33,552 nt of DNA, from assembly GCF_000485595.1 (NCBI RefSeq), contig NW_014577534.1, positions 154,977 to 188,528 of the forward strand, in the 5' to 3' direction. This document shows positions 20,356 to 29,700 of this stretch, piece after piece. The notes under the pieces were generated by a model, which was not told the origin of the DNA, ran no database searches, and was given only the letters and a program-made list of their open reading frames with translations. This DNA is from Priapulus caudatus. Taxonomy: Eukaryota; Priapulida; Priapulimorpha; Priapulimorphida; Priapulidae. A program made the position numbers and the translations under genes. Numbering within the stretch: the first letter of the stretch is position 1; each line of letters begins with the position of its first letter.

Positions 20356-20932
20356 ACCATTGTTATGGAAAACTTTATTTAGATAAGAGTGTGTCATCGT
20401 ATGAATTCATAGATGCTGTTTCCCGCGCTTTAAATCGGGCGTGGGCCGAGTTCACGTGCAGCATTCGTATTCTACCACGGGCATACACGAGCGCACGGTA
20501 TATCGAGTGTCTACTGCGGCTGGCAGCAAGCCACGTTATTGTTTTTGGCGAAGGGCAGACTGGTATCCGGCCTCACGCTCTGCTAGACAATGTACACCAG
20601 AGATGCCAACATATATTTGAAGCAATCTGTAGTTTCTGGCCATCAAATAGAGTAGTTTGAGGGGGGGATTATTAATTTTACACACACACACACGTTCTAA
20701 ATTGTAGTGCATAAGCTGCTACGCACATGAAACATTAGGCGTGTTCACACACAAGAAAAACCGCGATGCTAATCGCGATGGAAATACCGAGATAATTGTG
20801 TCGTTGTTCACACAGGCGGAAATATCTCGCTAATCGCCGAGCGGGATAATTCTATTAATCGAACTGCGCATGCTCACTATCAAGCCAGAATATAACCCTT
20901 CCGGTTAATTATGTACTACCGGGATTCGAGTT
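20356..20932. other. Unassigned sequence with TTCACAC words
   Basis: GTGTTCACACACAAG (about 20740) and GTTGTTCACACAGGCGG (about 20803) bracket an inner palindrome, CGCGATGCTAATCGCG. This is suggestive of a small inverted-repeat element. A (CA)n run lies at 20680-20693. No gene. Confidence 0.3.
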
Positions 20933-20933
20933 N
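20933..20933. other. Single ambiguous base (N)
   Basis: The only undetermined base in the window. It sits exactly at the abrupt left edge of the T-depleted block, so a join or low-quality consensus at this point is possible. Confidence 0.9.
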
Positions 20934-23340
20934 GGCCGCTAGGACGCAGCGACGCAAGCGCGCGGCCCGCAGGCACACACAGGCACGGCAGGCACACACG
21001 AGCAAGCGACGCTCCGCAAGCACACGGGCACGGCACACCGTCAGCGCGCAAACGGGGTGGCGCGGGGCGCAAAAGTGCGCAACGACGCACTACCAAGGCA
21101 CACAGATGAGATGCGCGGCGGCGCGCGCACGCGGGGGAGTGAAGGGGCAAGACAGGAGCAGGACACACAGGCAGGCTGAAAGGGGAAACACGGGAGCAGG
21201 CCACGGCCGGATACCAGCGAAGGCGACCGCGCCGGGGAAACCGGCGGCCGGCGAGCGGCAGAGGCGTGAGCAGCGCGAAAGCGGGGGCAGGGCAACGCGC
21301 GAGCGAGAGCGGCAAGGCGGGGCGGGACCTGGACCGGGACAAGGCGAGGGCCAGGGCGACGGGGGCGGGGGGGGGCGCCCCCGGAGAGGCAGGAGGGCGG
21401 GCCGCGGGGGGGCAGGGCGGGGTGTGCGAAAGCGCCGGCCGCCCCCCTGGAGGGGGCCGCCGGCGGCGCGAGGGAGACGGACGAACCCAAAAAAAAGGGG
21501 GGCCGCGGAGCACAGGGGAAAGGCGCGGAGGGGGGAGAATGCAAACAGGGGCGGAGGGGGGCAAAGGAAGAGAAAGCGGAGAAAGACAGAGAAAGCGAGG
21601 GGGGGGCAGGCGCGGAGGGACACAGCGCCGGCGACAAACAGGGCGGCGCCGGCGAACCAGGCCGAGCCAGAGGGGACCCGCGCGCAGAGGAGCAAGAGAG
21701 AGGACCAAGGCGACACACGACCAGCCGCGGCGAATCGAGCACGCGGGGGGAAGGGCCGGACCAAGCAGGGACGCGGAACGAGGGCGGCGCGGGACCGCCG
21801 TTCGCTCTCCCGCCGGACCGCTCGCAGCACCGGGGGGGAGGGCCGGAACGCCGGGTAGAAGAGGAGGCACAAGCGGAAGAAGGAAAGAGAGGGGGGGCAC
21901 ACGAAAGCAAAAGGAGAGGGCAGACGGGCAGCAGGCGAAGGGAAGCAGAGGGACGCAGCCCAAAGCCCAGAAGGAAGTAAGGAGAGGGACACGGGGAAGG
22001 ACAGGGGGGGAAAAGGGGAAAGAGGGGGTGGGGGACGGGGGCGATGATCTGGGGTATCGGTGGCAGCTGTGAAAGAGGAGGGGGCGTTGCAAGCCGCGAA
22101 AAGCAGCGACGGGGGAGGGACACGGCGGAAAGCGGCAGGCCAGGCGCAGTCCAAAACGCGAAGGCGCGGGCAGGACGCAGAGGAGCAAAGACGCGGGGGC
22201 ATGGGTGCAGAAGCACACGACCGGAGGGGCAAAAGAAACGCGAGGGCCGCCGCAAGGGCACGGCGGCGGGGCGGAGAAAAGGGTAAGGGGGAAAAGACGG
22301 GGCCAAGGCAAAAGGCGTCCGAGGGGGGGGACAGCATCTAGGGGCCCCAAGCAACCGGCAGGCGGGGCGACCGGGACACCGCGGGAGGCGGGGGGAGCAA
22401 AGAGAAAACACAGGGGACCGGCACCGCGAACCACGGCGAGGCGAGAGGGGGCGAGCAAGAAGCGCGGCGGGAAGCCGGCCAAGAAGGCCAGGGGGCGACA
22501 CCTGGCGCGGGCGGGGGGTGGGGTGAAGCAGAACGGTCGCAGGGAAAAGGCGGAGCGAACGATGAGGGGAGCGGGGGCAGAAGGGAGTGGGAGCAGGCAG
22601 GCCACGGAAAGGGGGGCGAGGCGAGGGACGGGAAAAGGAGCGGGGAGGCGCAGGGGGGCGGCGGGAAGAGAAAGAACGAGCCCCGACGCGAGCGAACGGC
22701 AGGGAGAGGGGAGGCAGCAGGAAGGAGAACGAAGGAGGGAGCGACGAAGCGAGGGCCACAGCACTCAGGCGGGGGCAAAACGGAGGACAGAGGGAGCGGG
22801 AGAAAGGCGGCGGACAGGTAGGCGAAATCGGCAGCGGGACGGGGCAGGGACAGCGACCGGGGGAAGGAACAAGGGAACGGGGGAGGGAGAGGAGGCGACT
22901 GAACGCGAAGGACCCGGAGGCAAGGAGAGGAGGGAGCAAGGCGGCAGGAACGGGGCCGAGCACCAACGGCGGGGAAGGGAGCGGCAGAAGCAAAGCGGGA
23001 GGCAGCAGGGATGCAGCTAGGACATGCCAGAGTAGCGGAGCGGCGGAAGGGAGGCGGGAAGAGAAGCGTACTCCGACAGAGACACAAAATGCGCAAACTT
23101 ACAACCGGGGGCGAGAGAGAGCGGTGGACAACAGATCAGGGAAGCCGGGAGGGGGTCGACAAAGTGAGCGCAACAGAGTGAGGGGCCGGGTTGTTGGGGG
23201 GGCTGCACGGGTCCAGCACAGGTGGGGCAGACGGCAGGACAAAGCGGAAAAACAAGCCGGTGCCCAAGATTGGTACCAGAGAAGCAGTTGCAAGTGCCAC
23301 CGCAGACAGAGGAAATCACAACAGGGACGGGCGGAGCATG
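20934..23340. repeat. About 2.4-kb low-complexity block depleted of T on the plus strand
   Basis: From 21301 to 21960 I count 12 T in 660 bases (about 2 percent), while G exceeds A and C. The left edge is abrupt beside the N; T returns gradually from about 23040. Because every stop codon, and every reverse complement of a stop, contains T, T depletion leaves long frames open on both strands (for example 22764-20905 and 22993-21041 minus, 20911-21858 plus). Their predicted products are Arg/Gly-rich or Pro/Ser/Leu-rich and overlap in many frames, so none is called a gene. Runs of G make quadruplexes and R-loops likely. It may be a genuine expanded purine-rich satellite or an assembly artefact. 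Confidence 0.8.
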
Positions 23341-23611
23341 ATCAGAGAACCGAGCTCGTGAGGCACGAATAGCCGGCTGCGCTGGCCGTCCGCAGGAGCG
23401 AAAGGGCTATGGTTTCTAGAGCTAAATTTAAGAATAAGCTCAGTCCACATGGTTTGGGTAGCGCGTCTAAGTACTATAGGCCCGCATACACGGTTGCCGG
23501 GCTGGCCTATAAGCATCCAGCGCATGTAGCCGAGTGCTTTCGGGAAGCGCAACCTTAGTTCGGACGGCGACGGTGATGTCCCAAGCAGCTCGGCTATAAA
23601 ACGTCTGTGCA
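23341..23611. other. Sequence between the T-poor block and element copy 3
   Basis: Base composition returns to normal. It is covered by the 3' part of a 197-codon minus frame (23909-23316) with no motif I recognise; that frame runs on into the copy 3 element and is probably fortuitous. Confidence 0.3.
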
Positions 23612-25184
23612 GGGTTCTGCCCCGACGTTGCGCAAACTGGGCGCGCATGGCCTGAGGGCTGATGGGAGGGTGTCCAGGCTGCCGCTGAGGATGAAGCAGA
23701 GCGGAGAAGATGAGAGGCGTGGAAGGGTGGCGTTTGGAGAAATCTCCCGCGCACCGCGGGCCGTTGGAATGCGTTGCGCCGCCGTTTAAATTACCGCTCC
23801 GCACAGGCCGGTTGGAAAATTTCCACGCACAGCATAGGAAAGTGTTGACAGCGGCCGGGAATCGATGCCCAAGGAATTGCACGTAAGACGCAGGACAGGT
23901 CTGACGCATGCACTGGCAGAGAGGTAATCAAGTTAACTGACAATGCACAGTTAATTGCCTGTGAAGTCTGTGACTACTGTAACACCGAGCTCGGCCTATG
24001 CTTATATATCCAAACAATGAAGCCCAAACCACTCCCGTCGTTATGGTGTGGTGGCGTGATTTTACGTCCATTAACAGGCATACATAGGCGCCATTGATTA
24101 TACAAACGTTGACGATGGCTAGCAGTCAACTGGCAAGCGTTCTGTAATTAATAAGTAGCATTACCGTTATAGTCAAAGGTATTAGTTTGGTCCAGTGATC
24201 ACTGCGTAATTACTCAGAAAAGATGTTCTAATTGAATATCCGTAAATTCTGGTAATCTTGCGGCGCAACACTAAATTGGTTGCCAACGCAAATCAAGCCT
24301 CGAATTCGTTAGCAAGTCACAGATGTTGGCTCCGGGTGTTTAGGCAGAGAATTGTTTTGTCCCGGGATGGCTTATATACACTAATGAGCTAGTAGAAGTG
24401 TAATCTCTGGTGTATTCTCGTCCTTGAGGGCACAAGTAACTAACGTGGGTGCTAATGAAAGGTCGCGCAGCATGTTCGTTCAGATTTCAAGGACACAGGT
24501 GTATTCGTTTGACGCTAATACGTAATACCGTAGTGCGGATCTGCTTTTCGCATGGTTTAGTCCGTCTGTGGCCGTGGTTAGTCCAGGTATCCTCCACATA
24601 AGGCGTTGGCTAGCCCGCAACACGGGCCATACTTCATTATCGAGGAGCGCCTCTGTGATTCACTAGCGTGGATTTCCACGTTCATGTACAGATCCGAGCT
24701 ATCTGTTACCTATATACAGTTACGGTACTGTACTATCGCTACATTGCGTACGGACCTGACCGCGCGAAAAATCAATGGCGTCGCGTGCGTTTTTGCATAT
24801 GCGTGCGAAAATGTCCGAGGTGGACTATAAATCTGTATCACGACGCCGGTCTCGAATTATGGCGGTTTGAAAACTGGTAACAAGGTCAGTCAACTGACTT
24901 CGTGACTGGGATTCAATTAGACATTTCTTAGTAAGCCAGCTGTGATATTGGACAACCTATACGGCGTTTGGCTCTAAGGTAATGTACTTATTAACTAAAC
25001 AGGTGCAGTTCTCTAGCACGTTAAAATTTGCATAAGTCGGATGCCCTATTATGGGCCTTTAAATAATCGTCGTACGTAAAAAATACACGCCCCCGGACGC
25101 CGCCTAGTTCCCGCCCGCCTTCCCCCCTTCCCCCCCCTCTACCCCTCCCCTCCCCCCTGTTTGAATTTCATCCTGGGGAGACCC
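23612..25184 (+). mobile_element. GGTTCTCCC element, copy 3 (long form)
   Basis: Starts GGGTTCTGCCCCGACGTTGC followed by GGGCGCGCATGG, like copy 2, and ends in a C-rich tract then TTTGAATTTCATCCTGGGGAG and ACCC (25175-25184). Inner segments such as CTGACAATGCACAGTTAA (23938), CTCGGCCTAT and GTGATTTTACG align with copy 2. About 970 bp (roughly 24095-25065) and part of 23650-23730 have no counterpart in copies 1 and 2. Either this is the longer parent form or it carries an insertion. No transposase was recognised in the extra segment. Confidence 0.6.
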
Positions 25185-26786
25185 TGCTGTGGTAGGCATT
25201 ATGCCTCTTATCCGAAGTGAATATGTCTTAAGTTGATAACGCGGAGCTACGCTAAAATTAACGCTCCCTACCTATCCGTTCGGCAATGGTATAGCTTGCG
25301 CGTAATTTCTTGTGAACGAAGCATTCGATTGCGAACTTCAAATGCCGGCCATTTTTGCGGCGCTGCCGGGCAGGCCAGCAGCGCCAGTCAGTCGGGAACT
25401 ATCGTATTTCGCGCACCGTGGAGGGTGTAGGACGGCATTGGTTGGTTTGTGGAACCAAAACCGTTGTTGGTCAAGTGGAAGCAAATTAAGCGAGTCAAAA
25501 AGATAGTAATATAGTTTTTTCAACTGCAAAATGAAACAAATTACTATTATTAATTTGTTAGCTTGAACAAACAATGTTTTTTGTCCCACAACCAACACAA
25601 CACGCCCACACCCTCCACGTGCGGCAAATACACTAGTTGCCGCTGAACTGGCTGGAGTAAACTTGGTCGCCGAGCATAGGTCGTAATGGCTGATGTATAC
25701 CGCCCTAGCGGCAACTGTACGCGGGCCTATATATATGAATGGGAGGGCCTAGTAGTAGTAGTAGTCGTACTGAGGGGTCTAGAGCCTAAAGTAGGCTAAA
25801 TGCCTAATGAATGGTTTGGAGGGCAGTCAAATATAGGGATTTATAGGAATTTTCTTCCCCCAAATATAGGCAACTCCTATAAAAAATATAGGAACTATAG
25901 GAGTTTATAAACGAAGCTCTTAGTGAGCCACACGAATTGTTATTTATCCCTACCGTGAGTCCACGTAGCGGTTTGTTTCCGCTATTACGTTTGTGCTCGA
26001 TTACCAGGACGAATGACGTGAGATATGCGAAGAAATTCCTCTAAAGATGCCATCCTAGAGTTTCTACTTGTCTGTGTCAAGAGTCGATTCGTACGATGCC
26101 GTAAAAAATCATCATTCTCGTGTCCTTTTATTCGGCCAGGAACTTCTGCTTATCAAAAATTCTTTTTCTCTCTTGTAACAGAGTGTCGAACTCTGACGGA
26201 GAAGTAGTCATCGCGAACAATCGATTCGAAAAGGAAAATATTTCAGCTCAATGTCTAGCTCAAATTCTGCTCAAATTTGTCTGCGCTGAACGAGAGGCTG
26301 CGATAGACTGTAACTCCGCTCCGACCCGTCGCATTACTCGATGGCGTAAAAGGTAGGGACGGGTACCAGTCTAGAAATACAAGAGTAATAGTGCTCGCCA
26401 CGTAAGCGTGTCGCCTTTTGAGAACGTAAACCTACGAGTGCATAAGGATCGCTAACCTGTATGATACAGAGCGGTATGTTTTCGGTCTTGCACTACAGGT
26501 CTCTACGACCCCACTTGGATCGTTATAATATCACTCTATATATCGAGTATATATTATAGAGATGCGAGTGTGATCTAAGTAAACTATTCAACGTGATATG
26601 TAGTGTAAGCTGAACCGGACCGCGCTGTATCATGACGTTGTGCTTTAACGCGAAAAGTGAATTCGAAATTATCACTTGGACGGTTTGAGAATATTATCGC
26701 GTTGTTAGATGTCGCCGCGAGATCTATACATGATCGTAGGGCGTGGGCTGAGTAGAGTGTGGCGATCCTTCTGGTTCAACAATAAC
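25185..26786. other. Sequence upstream of VPS36, promoter not resolved
   Basis: AT-rich, with ATAGGA-rich repeat words at 25848-25910 and an imperfect AT palindrome at about 26525-26572 (ATCACTCTATATAT facing ATATTATAGAGATGCGAGTGTGAT). The VPS36 promoter and 5' UTR must lie near the right end. An in-frame ATG at 26709 exists, but family comparison favours 26787. Confidence 0.4.
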
Positions 26787-29700
26787 ATGGACAGGTTTAT
26801 CTGGTGTGATGGTTCGCTTGGCTTAGGAGAAAATGCACTTTGTCAACAGTCAGGTGTGAGAATATACGAAGGAGAAGACAGGGTAGGGGTCTATATTTAT
26901 ATCATAAATATGTACAAATAACATTTGCTTCAAATTGTTGCCGGAACCACTGGATATTTTGATTTGATCATCGGACACTGATTTGACAGTGATTAAGCCT
27001 AGGCACAGGAACGTTTCAATAAAAAAACAGAGTGGCTATATGCCCGGCAGTCGGCATATATCTGACGGCTGCCGGGCACGGTCTTCGATTTCCTAAATGC
27101 CCGGCAGTTTTTAATTTTTAGCGTTATCTCAAGTAAACAAGGCTTAGGGTTATGATTAGGGTTAGGGTCAGGATTAGGGTTAGGGTTAGAATTAGGGTCA
27201 GGATTAGGGTCAGAGTTAGGGTTAGTGTTAGGAACTGCCGGGCATTTAGGAAATCGAAGACCGTGCCCGGCTGCCGGGCATATAGCCACAGCGATAAAAA
27301 AAACGCAGTGGATATTTAACCGTACGGTATACGACAGAGTACGTTATCCACTTCCGCTATTTTACCGTACAGTACTTCTGATTGGGTAGTATATTTATGT
27401 ATGTTAGCAAGGTGGTCCACAACCTAATATTCAAACATGTAAAACTGGGAACTATCGAGGAGTACTTGAGATATTATTATTAATATTAGTTAATTACTTA
27501 ATTATTATTACTATTAGTTTAAATTATGTGCGCGAGGCACACATTACGAGAGCAAAGCGCGAAGTCACTTGCGGCCGGGGTCCTGGAAGTGGAAGCTCAG
27601 GGGTATTAGACACAGGCACTTGGAACGTCTCAATAAAAAAATAAAACGCAGTGGCTACGGGTACGGTAGCCGTCGGTCGTTGAAGCCCCTTTTTGGCGTT
27701 AGGGTTAGGATTAGGGTTAGGTTTAGGGTTATGGTTAGGCTAAGGTTTAGGGTTAGGGTTAGGGTTCTAGCTCATCTAAACTCTCAAATCGTGATTTTAT
27801 TTCCCAAGGCGTTATTTTGAAATCTGGCGCCACCGCCGCCATCTTTGTCTCGTTAAGTATGAAAGCGAATGGACTCCCGTACCCGTAGCCTCGAGACATT
27901 AAGAAACGGCTACCGTACCCGTAGCCACTGCCAAAATAAAAAGGCAAATAAACACGAAATGTATTTAATACCAAAGTCTTAAAGCCGCGCTCTGCGCATC
28001 CAAACGCTAATTTCTCCAGTACTAGACTAGCAAATACTTCGTGTCATGCATGATCACACTACCTTATGGCAAAATAAACTCTAATTCCTCCCATTTCAGT
28101 GCGCGTTTGCTTAAAACCCACAAGAAAGAGGTGCGAAATCTGGTAATCTGGCGCCAACGCTAAATTGTTTGCCATACAATTTCGCCAAGAATCGGTTAGG
28201 TGACGTCACATGTTTTTATCTTTGCTACACCCATACCGCTGTACCGCAGCTGGCGCAGCACCGTGCCATGGTTGCTTGGCAGAGCAACGCGAAAGTGTCA
28301 ACAACATCGGAGAATTTGAACAACATTGGAGGTATTTTAAAATGCCTTTTATAAGACAACGCGCAGTGAAATGGGAGGAACTCAAGTTTATTTTGTCATA
28401 AGGTAGTGTAATTATGCATGACACGAAGTATTTGCTAGTCTAGTACTGGAGAAATTAGCGTTTGAATGCGCATAGTGCGGCTTTAATGTTTCTCTACTCT
28501 ATTTCGCCTATAATCACCTGTAAATGCCGGTCAAATGCTCATATGCAACACACAAGTACACCGCACGCTAGCTGCTGCACACTGACACATAAATATATAG
28601 ACACTATATATTTATGTGTCAGTGTGCAGCTGAGCAGCTATAGCGTGCGGCGGCCAGCGTGTGACAGTGTTTTGTAGATGAGCATTTGGACGGCATTTAG
28701 AGGAAATTGTCGGCAATAATAGGTGAAAGAGAGTAGAAAAACATTAAAGGGACAGTAGCCTCTAGGATTTTACTGCATACAACTGTACTTACTGTATAAC
28801 AAATCGTCTATACCCACACGTATTTGTTACCAGATACCTAATTTAATTGTTATAATTAATTACACATCAACGCTACGAAATTTGAACGGTGCCATGACAC
28901 CCGCGACCGTGCTGCCACCCCGAAAAAGTTGCGTATTTGACAATTTATTTTGCACGTTGCAGACCGATGGGCTAATCACAAAAGTGCAATTATATTTATA
29001 CCTAAATGCTATTTAACCGAACAATATTCATTTTAGGGCAAATTTATCCATATTATAACTGAAACTATATGTCTTTTATAAGATATTACAATGCTTTTGC
29101 TTTTAAATGAATAAATAAGAAACACCCTCGGTCTGTAGCCCTTGGCTGGAAAGTGGTTTTGCGCAACTTATCAGATCGTTCACCTGCAATCAAACTCGAG
29201 TCGTTAGTTTTATAACATTTAAAAAAAATATTTCTTGTGAAAAATAAAAAAGTGATTGAACCATGAAAATTTTTATGTAGCGTAATTATAACCTAAATTA
29301 GCTGAAAATAACCCTAGAACCTAGAGTAAACTCTCCCTTTAACTGATTAAGACTTTGGTAGTAAATAGATTTCGTATTTATTTAGCATTATATTTTATTG
29401 AAACGCTCAAAGTGCCTGTGGTTTTAGATGCTCTCTGGTGCAATCTGAGCCTTATTTTGGAGCATTTTTGCACAAAATTTATTACCTATATTTCAAAATA
29501 ATTTGGGTTGAGTCGAGTCATTGAGTGATGAGTCATTTTTCATTGTTCAATTTGTATACTAGTGTGAATGTAACAAGTAAAATGTTATAAAGCAATGTGC
29601 GAAAAATGCAAATAAATTTACTATGGTGAAACTATATTGATATGGGGCTCAGGACAAGTGAAAGTTTGCCGGACAAATTATTCGTTTGGCTAGTTGCCCG

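Noticed and set aside
20905-22993. Very long open frames (619, 650 and 415 codons on minus; 315, 268 and 271 on plus) as large proteins
   Set aside because: They overlap in almost every frame of a T-depleted block, where stops cannot occur on either strand. Their compositions are simple Pro/Ser/Leu or Arg/Gly and contain no domain.
26709-26786. Upstream in-frame ATG giving a 26-residue N-terminal extension of VPS36
   Set aside because: The family starts at MDRF, matched by 26787. The extension shows no conserved feature, though 5' transcript data could change this.
27143-27767. TTAGGG repeats as evidence of a chromosome end or subtelomere
   Set aside because: Both arrays are short, degenerate, enclosed by inverted repeats and inside a gene intron.
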